Shown: one piece after another, positions 1-12,300 of the stretch
Layout: each line of letters starts with the position of its first letter
Numbering within the stretch: the stretch's first letter is position 1
DNA from: Cepaea nemoralis
Lineage: Eukaryota; Mollusca; Gastropoda; Stylommatophora; Helicidae
DNA: 64,000 nt
Assembly (NCBI GenBank): GCA_014155875.1
Contig: JACEFZ010003493.1
Location: 82,501-146,500, forward strand
Direction: 5' to 3'
Program-made: the position numbers and the translations under genes
Notes under the pieces: model-generated
The model's database searches: none
Told to the model about the DNA's origin: nothing
What the model saw: the letters and a program-made list of their open reading frames with translations, nothing else

Positions 1-167
1 AAATGTAGAGATGAGATAGTCAAAACAAAGACCAGACATAAATGTGGAGATGAGACAGTCAAAACACAGACAAGACAAAAATGTAGAGATTAGACAGTAA
101 AAACAAAGACCAGACATAAATGTAGAGATGAGACAGTCAAAACAAAGACAAGACATAAATGTAGAAA
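1..167. repeat. 39-bp minisatellite, about four units
   Basis: Units starting aaatgtagagatgagacagt repeat at about 1, 40, 79 and 118 with a few substitutions, and a partial unit follows. It lies in the EFTUD2 intron directly downstream of the last exon seen and is cut by the window edge. Confidence 0.85.
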
Positions 168-214
168 GGAAGAGTCTAAACAAACACAGGACTTTCAGGA
201 AAACTACCACATAC

Positions 215-342
215 CTCTGCCTCACACAACACCATTTCCTCTGCAAGATCTGAATCCATAGGTCCAGTGTAGATATGTTCAACTTTCTTTTTTGCAATAT
301 CCACGGGTGATGGCATATGATCCACACACATATCCACAAAAC
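215..342 (-). CDS. EFTUD2: EFTUD2 exon, last one in window (to residue 471)
   Basis: 128 nt, acceptor TTCAAG, donor GTATGT. It encodes [20 protein letters not shown] and the VEHIYTG segment, ending phase 0 at residue 471. The rest of the protein (domains II-V of the EF-2 fold) must lie left of the window. Confidence 0.95.
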
Positions 343-3300
343 CTTGAAACATACAAATTATAACAACAATGTATTTAACATTCTTCACAAACAGGATGAA
401 GAGTGCAAATGCAAGTTTTCATGTCATAAGGCTAACTTTCAATCTAAGGCAGCTGCAACAGTAATTCATTCTTCTCTAACTCATAGTTTCTTTAAATAAT
501 AAATTAACTGGGTTAAAGCTGTGGAAATGTAAATATACATATTCCTCCTCTTCTTCTTCCTTTCTCTTCTGAGGGGATAACGTCACACCTAATTATGCAC
601 TTCAAAGGTCGGTGTGTCTGACATCTGAGTGCATTCGTGCCAGGTTTACTTCCACTAGACAGATTCCACCCAAGGTAATAGGTTCTATCTACCCAAGAGT
701 AGGTTTTCTTTACCAACAATTTTGCCAGGGCAAGAGCTTAAAGGCCTGCTTGTAACAAAGTCTGACTGCTGTGAAATTTTAACATGAACAACTTGCACAC
801 ACAGCCTCCTGAAAACAATATAAAAACGCGAAGCGTAGGTTAGCTTTAGCAAATATAATTACGAAAAACAGATAAAAACATTGCGTTGACAAGCCTTCAT
901 CAGTAAACAAGAAGAAAGGACAACACACAAACCATGGAGATGACATTACAGCAATCACACTGAGGGATCTTAAGCAGAGTGAAATAAAATATGTGGTACT
1001 AATCACAGAGGCTCCAAAACCCCCACGTCTAGGGAGATTTAAACCCAAAACTACAGAGCTGCCATACACCACAGCAGTTCATTAATGAGCAAAGCATTTA
1101 AAATATACTAGGTGTGACAAAAGTACCCAGAAAAGTATAATTATCTGGTGTCCATTCTACGGGGGATGAGTTGATTGTAAAATACCCCAATACTGCTCCT
1201 ACTAAAGTTGGAGCCAAAGACCTTATAGGTAAGTGAATGCACTAAACACTAAGCGTATGTTTTTTTTTTACAGTAAAGGGCCTAATTTAACACCAGGGGG
1301 ATTATGTGGCATATGGTGCTAGCCCCATATTAAATAAGCCAATTGGCACTCAACTGGTGATGTGATCATTAAACCACTGGCTGTCTTTACTTTCCAGAAG
1401 ATTCCATTATTGTTCCCCGTTTGACCAGGCCGACCTGTGAGTCCAGGTCAATTTTTAAGTCCTCACCCCAAGAGGAATTCAAACACATAATCACTGGGCT
1501 AGCAGGCAAACATGCTAGTCAATGTGATACTATGCCTCCCACTATGACAAGTACCAAACATTAATAATATATAAGTTTTGGCTCCCACTATGCCAAGTAC
1601 CAAACATTAATTATTATACACCTTTACTTGACAAATAAACTGCCACAGTGACTAATCCTGAAAGGTCATCTTAAATGCTGTCACTTTCTTAAATATGAAC
1701 CCTACTTCAGTAATATCCCCATGCTAATGTGGAAGACTTGAGGTAGTGATGAAGTCACTGTAGGTTATATAATGGTTTCTCAAACAAAAAGGTGATCTCA
1801 CACAATTACTACTCCACAAGTGTCAAATGAACATAATCATTGTTTTATGGAATGGAGTGGCAAGTATTCTTTTTCAATGCTTTTCCTATCACCAACAAAC
1901 TCAGACAATTCATTTTACAGGTGTGTCAATAGAATCAGCAGCCAGTGGAATATGGAAACAAGAGAGTTCATATTATAGATTCTTAAACACCTACCATATT
2001 GGCCATGAAGATGTAGAGAGGGAATATGCTGTAGACAGTCAATGACAACATGAAGCATGATGACACATCTCTTGATGAATCTTCACAATTACAGCGGTTA
2101 GGGAATTGAGGGTGGAACAGGACACAATGACCAAAGATGAGGAGTTTCAACAAGAACCTAACCAGCTGGCAATAGGGACAACCAGTAACTACTCCTGGGA
2201 GAGAGTGAGCATTTACAGGGTTGTTTCTAGTGTATGGACTTGAATTCTCAATCATAAATTAAATCGTGGGGTTGGATTTAACATGTCCTTACAATGAAAG
2301 TAATGCCATTACTAGAACTTCATAGCCGTGAACTCTACAGGGAAAGTGTAGGGCCATCTATTATCTGCTGGTGCAAAACCATGAAGGCTCAAATGAAAAG
2401 CGTCAACCACAGCTTCAGCACTATTTGAGTATGGACGAGCAAAGTGGTTGGAATTCGGTTGTACACGGAATACAACTAGAAAACTCAACGATAGGAAAAC
2501 CACACAGATACAAGTAAAATCCTAATCAACAATCAAGTATACTTAGATGGAAAAACTGATGTGTTATGACAGTCTTAGAAAAATAATCATTCTTTTTTTT
2601 ATTCTTTAATAAAGACTTTTGTTGAAATGTTTACTGTATCTGTGAGATTTCTTTTCGTCAAGTTTTCTAGTTAAATTTTCTGTTCATTCAGATTCTAGTA
2701 CCAGCTTAGCAGCAGTCAACTATTTTTTTTCAAAGCCATAGTGAAAAGTCTGTTGCTGTCCTACAAGACACTATTAAGTGTAATGGTTACTACTGTTGTT
2801 ATTGAGTGGACCAGTATAAAGAAACTAAATAAATGTTTTTAAATGGTTTCGGGCACAATAACCATGGAAGTTAAACTCCCTAGCAACTGAGCTACATGAG
2901 TGCTTAATATAACAGCATTTCAAAATGGACATTTATAACACTCAATTCTGCTCCTTGGCACCTTGCCATCTTGACAGATGATAGTTTGTTACATTGTGCT
3001 TCAAAAAGGCAAAACAACTACAACACATGGCCGTAGCGAATGTGACCGATATGGCCAATTCGCGCTGTAAATGTTCGTCCACAGTGGATGCATGTGAACA
3101 CTTGGTCATTTCCACCATCTTGCACCATCTTACATCTCACACACTCGGTGTGTGACTTATCTGCAATTATTTTCTCCATTTTCTTTATTCCATTTATATT
3201 TGCCCTCCATTCAACACATTCAACTGCGACTTGCTCCCAAGGTGCATTATCAATGCCTGTATCAATCATGTCCCGCTTACACACATCTTTGTATTGTAGT

Positions 3301-6300
3301 AGAGGCCGACCCTGAGATCTCTTACCCATCTGTAATTCACATAAAAAGATGTCCTTTGGTATTCTACCATCATCCATCCTCCTAACATGTCCTATCCATC
3401 TATGTCTATGAAGACTGAGCATGGAACAAACCGTCACACAGCCTGATCTTTCCAATACTCGCTCGATTACCTAGGAATTAAATAAGAAAGATAGATGACA
3501 CCGAAGGAAAAGTACCTGTAAATTCTCCAAAGAAGCGTCGACATACCAGCCTTAATAAAGGTCTGATATTTAGCTTCTGTTCCTCTTTAGACAGATGGAT
3601 CCCAAGCTCATCACAAACCCGAGGCAGACTCTCATCAACATCACCGACAATCTGGGAGCAGAATAAGTCCATATATTATCACAGATCTTACGTTACCAAT
3701 TATATGGCAAAACAACTTAACTTATATGTTGAACATTGAACAGAAGGTATAAAACAAAAAAATTGATTTTTTTTTTTCTTTTTATCAACAGTTAGGAAAT
3801 TCAGATACTGCACTAATTATTTTAGGAGCCAATCAAAACACTCACTTGTGAAAATATTTTATACAACGGCTCCAGAATAAACTCCACAAAACTCCTTGAT
3901 GATGAGGAAGTGGCAGCCTTCTTTGAAAACTTTCTCCTGAGAAGAAAAAGATCATTATTACAAGCCTTATCACTATTATTGTTACTGACTTTATTCGTTA
4001 TTCCTGATATTATTATGTAGCACCAGACTTCAATTGAGCTGTAACAACATGCTGGTTCGTTTTAGTGTAGTATTTTCTACATTCAGTCTCCAGCAGTGGG
4101 AATATATTTTTCTCTGTTCTATTCAGCTCTTATGTTAACCCTTTACAGGGCATAGCGTCCGTTACCGGCCGATCTCTAAATACGAGCGTAGCGTCCAATT
4201 CCGGCCGATACTATTATGCATTGTAAAAACGCGATCTCTCGGCTTTCCGACACTTCCGACGGCTACTTTCACTTTCGCCCATAGCTTGACAACGTGGCCG
4301 CCATTTGTAAACGCGCTACAATGACTTTGAACAGACTTTTACGGACTTGTTTTGATAGTTTTCGGGAGTTTTACGCTGTTTTTCAAAATGGATTTCGGCG
4401 ATTCTTCAAGTGATAGCCGAGATTTCGCTCTGTTCAATTTAAATGACATTAAAGGGCACGAAGTTGACTATTAATCGGAGCTAGATATCAGTGCAAAGCG
4501 TTACTTTGCATTAGCAGTCGTGAGTCGGACTTTTAAAGAAAGTGATTATGATTCTGAAAATGTGTTTGTAAATTGCCGTATAGATGACGGAAAATCACAA
4601 ACAACATGCCGTATTTCGTAAATATTTGTGTTCATATAAGGATTACCGGCAACAATCACGTGAGTAACATATTCTGCATGCTTTTCCCTTCATTGTGTTG
4701 TTTATTTAACTAAAATCGGTTGACTAACACCTTATTTGTGATGTTTTTACTAACGCGACCCGAAATTTTTACAGAACCTGAAAAAATCTTGCCCGTTCAG
4801 GGCTACAAAACTGGACAAGCGTCTGCCCTGTAAAGGGTTAAATAAGTCTCAGACAATTAGAAAGTATAGCGAGCTGGCATAATTACCATAAAATCCTGTG
4901 CTGTTAATTTACAAGACTTGAATCCTTAATAAGGTTCTTTTCCCAGCTGAAGCCAAACCATTTATGAATACGAACAAAATGTAACTTCATTATAAATATT
5001 ATAATGATTTATTATAACCAAATGCATCTTCTTAACATTTACAGTGAGATTTCATTTCATTGGCACCTTGCCGTCTTGACAGACGATAGTTTGTGCTTTA
5101 AAAAGGCATAATAACTTTTACCTATGGCGGTAGCGAATGTGACTGATCAGGCCAATTTGCGCTGTAAATGCCCGTTCACAGTGGGTGCATGTGAACACGT
5201 GGTCATTTCCACGTGAGATAATACTTAGCGAGATAATACTTAGATACTGTGAACATCTTGAAGGAGTTAGTTAAAGATGAATTCCAAAATATACATGTTG
5301 TGAGATATGTCGATACTTTTAATAGTAGAGCCTGAAATTAGTCTGCAAACATTTCTAGACAAGATGGTGGAGATGAGCAAGAAAAAGGAAAGGAATTACT
5401 GTCAAAACATTAGCAAAACTGAATGTATGGTAGTTTCCGAGAAATCACACATTCCAATATGCTTTATACAGTGTAAAGACATACAATCAAACATGTCAAT
5501 TGCTTTCAATATCTAGGTTACACTATGCATCCGACAGAACATGTGACACTGAGATAAATAAAGGAATCGTTGTATCCAAAGATTCTTTTACATTAATGGC
5601 CAATGTCATGAAAACAGAAATAGTGGTCTCCATGGGTTCCCCAATTGATATTTCTGTGTATTACAGAATCGACTATGATTCAGAGAACTCAGGCCATCAA
5701 AAGTATTATACACGCTTACTACATACAAGCAAACAAGTAATAGTTCTTCAGACTTTCTACAGAACAAAATAAGCCTGAGACACACATGTTCATAAATATC
5801 ACATATATGTAGTTTATGGGATTATAAGGAGAAATGTCCATTTCTCTCCCTTACTCAGTTCAAATACAATATCATGTAACAAGTTCATGAACCAAAGCAA
5901 GGTCATGGCTGGGTTTTAACTTCTGTTCACATAGAATGTTAGTCGCGGTTCCAGCTTCACGGCAAAGGGTTGCCCCATTATGCCCCGTTCCTGTGCCAGT
6001 GATGAATATCACAAAATGCTCTTCACAGCCCCATGTGAAAATTAGTGGAACAGACAGGAGTCTCGATAAACCAATAGCCTGCACAGGTATACTATGCATA
6101 ATGCCAATACCAGAATGCCAACACAAAAGTCTGCCATGAAAAATAGTGGAAGCAGCAATCACTAAAAAACCAGGAGCCATGCATATGCATAAGGCAACCC
6201 AGTTAGTTCAGCGCCCGACCGGTTGCCATATTTCTGAACATGCAGTTCACGCTACATACAACCGCGGACAGATGTAAAAGCACTCCACACGAAATTCACA

Positions 6301-9300
6301 GCTCACAGTGTCACTCCACACACTCAACTCAGTAGCAGGGTGACGGAACATAGAATGAATCAGCATCAATCAATAGTAGAATGCAAGTGTTTGGATTGAA
6401 GACTGGAGTAGCCAGAAAACAGCATCACACAAAGCTCATGAGCAGGTTCATCAACAGTGACAATCATATGCACAATAGGGAAAGTTCTTTTACCCATACT
6501 GGCTGCAATTGAAGACAATTCAATGGAGATGTAAATAAACCCAAGTTGTTTGCTACTTCCTTTAAAGATACTCCAGTTGACACCTGAAGGTTTACGAAGT
6601 AGAAGAATTTCAATAATTTGTCACTTCAATCAAATAAACAAATGTCAGTACTTACGTTTTGCTGTTGAAGTACAAATCACCCCACAGTCTTCTTGCAAAT
6701 TCTTTCTCATTGATTCCCTCTGGTTGATGAATACAAAAAGACCAGTCAACTATAGTATTACAAATGTCAAGTTCACTATCACCTAGTGGTCAGTTAATTC
6801 CATTATACCATGAATCTAAATGCTCAAGTTCAAGAACATCTAATGTTGATCGTGTATCAAAGGAAGAATGCTCCTATTAATGGCAAAATGTAACAGGACA
6901 ATTGTCCGTCATGATCCAAGTGTCCTTGTGAGATCCTCCTGTTATTATGCTGCTACTGAAGTGAGTGAGTGAGAGAGTGTGTGTGCACGCATGTGTGTTA
7001 ATAAAAATAAAAAAATTTTCTTTTACAAACATAAAATTTTTATTCCAATACTGTTCTAAAACAAACCAAGCCAACATATCACAGATTAATGCAAACAATA
7101 ATGCCAATAAAAATGCAGATGACATCTGTAAACCACCCAATTTATGTAGTAACAAGCACTCAGTGTCTCAATTTATAAAGTTGCCAAACTAATAGCAACA
7201 TCATAGCAAATACAGTCATATGCGCCTGAAATGCTAATGCATAACATAGGCTATGGTTTTAAGTAGAGGAACAACAAGTTCCGCCATCTGCTCATGACTC
7301 AACTTGGTGAAAATGTTACATGCTTATTTTATAAGTGGTTGAGAAGTCAGAATGTCTGCCTCACATATAGTGGGCCACACGTTCAATCACACTGATAGGG
7401 CTTTAAAAAACTTTTAGCCTGTATGTAATACAGCAACCTTTTATGCTGCAATAAAAAAAAATACTACCGGCACACACCAACAACGAAGCAAATGACATAA
7501 TGAAAACAGACTTATCTGATGATCCAATGCAACTTCATGACAGAAATGTGAACTCTCTCCCAGATCCATCCATCAACCTCCAAAGCTGCAGAAGTCAAAT
7601 CTCTAGCAATTGCAGACGTAATGAGATTATCACACATCAAGTTAAACTTGTTGCAAATAAATAACTCACCATAGATATCAGAATATATCTTTGCAAAAGA
7701 CTTCAATGTGAAGCAGAATCTGTAGTAAGAGCTGGCGAAGCATACATTGCCCAGTATTGGAGACACCATCTGATTAGGATCATCTTCAGCATACAGGCTG
7801 CATGAAGACAATAATAAAAATTTAAACATGGATTGGGGTTGTGCAAACATGTACCTAATAAGAACACACAACATTTTGCAGTGTGACAGATCAGCATTAA
7901 AACTAAATTAATACATTAGATCAAAATCTGACATACCATGTAGGTTGTTGTTATCAACAGTCATAACACATGGCTTGTGAATTTCATCATTCATCTCTTA
8001 CGCTTAAATGAAAGAAGTATCACAGTGTGATACGTTCACAGTCATAATGGGTAACATTCAGTAATGGAACTGTTCCTATTTTAGCTTTAATTTTTTTTTT
8101 TTTAATCACCCATTCAACTTTACACATTTCATTAACTCTTTCAATGAAAGTACACCATGGTGATCAGCTGTTGCACATTGTGCTAAATATCCTGCACATT
8201 TGATATCAGCATATTAAAGAAATCTGGCCACTTATTTCAGTGGGCAACAGTGTTGTCTTATCATCATCATGTGCCATGCTGATAAGCATGGTGGGTGGGT
8301 GCTGTTCACCATCTTTCACGATCACCAGCCTTGAGTGGGACGCAGAGATGTTTCCAAGGCACCAGGGCCAGGTTCTATACTAACCAAGACCTACTAACAC
8401 ATCTTTGCTGTGCGTCCTGGGCAACAGGTCCCATCGGGGTCCTGGCTAATGTAGTAGGATCGCTGATTCTTCCTAAGTCGGAGAGTATCTGCCTGCACGG
8501 CGAGGAACCACCAGTCTGCACACCAATAAGCCAGACATGGGACAACGGATACTCACGCAAACCTCAGGTCCTGTATGACATCACATTGATGTTGGACAAC
8601 AGGATGTCTTCATTTGACAAACAGGACTTCACGCTGGAGTTCACAGCCAGCGAACACAAGCAAGCAAGCACCAGCCTTGAGTCAGATCTCTGTTCTTGTC
8701 CCAATTATGTCATGTAGCCAAATCAACCAGGCATTTATCTCCCTTTCCATTCTCTTTCTATTGTCTATTATAATACCATATTTTGTGGTTAACCTTTTCT
8801 TTCACACAACCAATATTTTCCGTTTTCTTAACATTCTTCTTCTTCGTTCATCCGGAGTTTTTTTTCGGATGTGATTGCGTTGTGCCTGTTTACAGCAGAG
8901 CTGCGTTTTTGCGCCGTTAGGCCGACACATCCGACTTCTGCGGGCATTTGTTGACCGGGTTAACCTTCCCGGGGGTTTCTTAGGACGTTTGACTCTCACT
9001 GTTGTGGTGTTATCCCCCATCCCAGCTGGTCCATATAGAACAGCCAAAGATCCTGGTCAGCCCTCAAGGGAAGGCAGGGGCAGACCATGGGCATTCCCCG
9101 CCATCCAAGGAGGCTTCCATACTTGCAGAGCCGATACATAGCGCTCTGGTACTGGGCTCACCCAAGGAATCGTCACGTCCTGCACATGGCTGCTTAGCCT
9201 CACTTCCGTATATTGGGCCTTCCGTTCACCATAGGCTGTTCTTCCGGAAACCAGAAGTATGCAGTCTGCAGATGACATCCACACAGTAAGCTTTCGATTC

Positions 9301-12300
9301 AGGACTTTCCACGTAATGAGATTTGCTATCCAAGCAATATTCCATTTCATGCCACTAGGACACTTTTCCACCTTTTATGAAGCCCACACAATGGGCTTTT
9401 GATTCGGACTTTCCACGTAATGGATTTGCTATCAAGCAATATTCCATTTCGTGCCACTACGACACTTTTCCACCTTTTATGAAGCCCACACAGCGAGCTT
9501 TCGATTTGGACTTTCCACATATTGGATTTGCTATCCAAGCAATATTTCATTTCATGCCTCTGGGTCTTCATGCACCTTTAAATGTCAACCTGTATGTAGT
9601 TAAAGTAAGCTGCGGTCAACTTGAGCTTGTTGATATCTCCATAGAGCTTGTCCTCAAATGAAGCAGGTGTGGGCCAAAATATCTTTCTCTGTTCTGCATA
9701 CGTTGGGCAATCCTGCAGCAAATGTTTTGCTGTCATTTTTCCAGTTCTACAATTACATTCATCAGTATCTCCTATCTTTAGTTTATTGAACAAGTGGTAT
9801 TTCAGCCTGTTATGTCCTGTGCGGAGTCTGAAGATTGCTACTTGTTCTCTTCGGTCGAGTTTGTAATATGCATCATCCTTCTGATGGCCTGGATGCTCTA
9901 GATTCCCATTTGGTTCTATAAGTGCTTTTTATCAACCTCTTTGCCTCATTATAGGTTATGTCTATGTCAGGCTGTGGTAGTCGTCCGCCCTCTTTTGCCA
10001 GTCTGTCAGCCTCTTCGTTTCCAGGTATACTGCAATGTGATGGGATCCACTGTATTACAACTTTTTTGGATTTCTGGCATAGACCATGGAGTGCTGCTCT
10101 TAGGTCAGTTAGTTCTGTGCTGTTATTGCTCTTGAGTATTGAGACAGCTGACTTTGCATCTGTGAAGATAGCTATTTGCTTCTCTTTATTTTCCTCCATC
10201 AGGAGCATTTCTGCTGCAGTTTTCAAAGCCTCTACCTCCGCTTTGAAGTTACTTGAAAATTTTCCAGTTGCCATTGAATGTGTTTTTTTTCACTCCATTT
10301 TTTAAATTTAGGAGAATTCCTCCTCCTCCATTCTCTATTGAATTTTTGGCTGATCCATCTGTATATGCATGGGTCCAATTCCTGCTTGGGTAATGTTCTT
10401 TTATGTAGTTTAGGGTTATTTCTCTTCTTTCGGTTTCATGCTGAGTGTTCTTTTTCTCAATACCAGGAATGTTTTCTATCATCTCAGGCAGTTGCTGCTG
10501 TCTCCAAGCTGGGAACTTGTGTGCATTGTGTATGGGCTTGACTGTTGATATGTTAAGTATAGGATCTGCCCTAATCCTTCGTTTTGCAGTTTCTACAAAG
10601 TTGCTACGCTTCAGTCTTCCCTTTCCAAAACCATTAAATCTGTTGTACATAGGGTGGTCTGTCAATCTTCTAAATTTTTCTGCTTGTTGCTGGGCTCTGC
10701 TATCTCTTCTATCCTGCATTGGTTGTAAACAAGTGATCTTTTCTAGTTCATTAATAGGCGTTGTCTTCAGGCTTCCAGTTATGATTCGCATTCCTTGGTT
10801 TTGGACTCTACTTATTTTGTTAAAGTTTGACTTAGCTGCTGTTGCCCAAGCTGCAATGCCATATTCCAGTACTGGCCTCACCCGTCCAGTATATAACTTC
10901 TTGAGAACTTTCTCATCTGCTCCCCACGTTGTACCAGCAAGCTTTTTCATGATTGCCATTCTCTGCCTTGCTCTTGTTCGATTTTTCTCAACCTGTGTCT
11001 TCCATGTCAGGCGACGATCAAAGGTGACTCCTAGATAGTTTGGATTTTCTTCATGGCGCAATATTTTTCCATTCAATACCAGCTTAGGTTGCTGAGTTTT
11101 ATTTGAGAGGGAGAACACTGTGCATGTTGTTTTCTCCTCACTTATCTTCACTAGCCATGATTTTGACCAGTCCTCTAGCGCTAATAAGGCTTGCTGTATT
11201 CTGCTGTTAGCTGTACTAATATATTCTTCAGATGTCCATATGGCTAGGTCATCTGCAAAGGAGGATGTGTGTACTCTGGCTGGAAAATTTTCTGTGATGT
11301 CATTTATATATGCTAGGAATAATGTTGGTGAAAGAACTCCTCCTTGGGGGACACCTTGCTCCAGCAGCATCATTTTGCTTGTTTGTCCTTGTACTTTTGT
11401 CCTGGCAGTTCTGTTCTCAAGGTAGTGGCTGATCCATTTATACATTTTTCCACAAACATGCATGTTTTGCAGTTTTACTTTCAGTCCTTCCTTCCATACT
11501 TTATCAAATGCTTTTTCTAAATCTATCCAGACTGCTAGTGTGTGCTTTTTCTCTTGGAAGGCATCCTCTATTTCCTGAGCTATATAGGTTATTTGATCTT
11601 CAGTGGATCTGTATTTTCTGAATCCTGCTTGGTGTGGTGTTAAGAGTTTGTTTTCTTCCAGATGCCATGTTAGCCTGCCATTGATAATGCGTTCCATTAA
11701 TTTTCCTACACAGCTCAGTAGACTGATAGGTCGATAGCCATTTGGTTCTTCCAGGTCTTTTCCTTTCTTTGGGACTGGTATTAGTATAGCTTCCTTCCAT
11801 GCCTGTGGGACTATTCCTCTCTTCCAGCTGTTATTTAGGACTGCTAGTAGTTTCTTCTTTGCCTTGGTGCCTAGTCCTATTAGCATTTCATTTGTGATTC
11901 CATCCTTTCCTGGTGATTTCTTCTTTTTTAGGGTATTCATTGCCTGTTCCATTTCTTCCATTGTTAGATTTGCCATCATATATTCTGCTGCTGTCTCTGT
12001 ATTTCTATGATGTATCTGTTTGTCTTTGATTGCTTTCTTCTGTTCGGTTGTAATATCAATGTGGTTTGCATTTGCATAGTGTTCCATTAGTGCATTTGCA
12101 GCCTTTTTGCCTGTAAGCAAGGCATTTCCTTGTTTAATTGTTATTTGTTTGTTTCTAGGTCCTTCATTGTTCATGGCTTTCACTAGTTTCCATAGTTTGT
12201 TTCCATCCCTGTCAAAATTCAGGTTTTCTGTTTTTTCCCTCCAACAATCTCTTGTTGTTTGATTTACTGTTCTTTTATATTTTGCTGAGATGGCTTTGAG

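Noticed and set aside
4388..4475. Small host gene in the intron ([13 protein letters not shown])
   Set aside because: It lies within the piggyBac MITE and fits a transposase N-terminal remnant ended by a stop.
8295..8717. 140-codon ORF as a nested host gene
   Set aside because: No domain, signal or splice evidence, and composition like neighbouring repeats. Left as unclassified.
10445..11038. Plus-strand ORFs of 100-200 codons across 9000-13800 and 40000-44400
   Set aside because: They are antisense shadows of the LINE ORF, repeated identically in both LINE copies and without recognisable domains.
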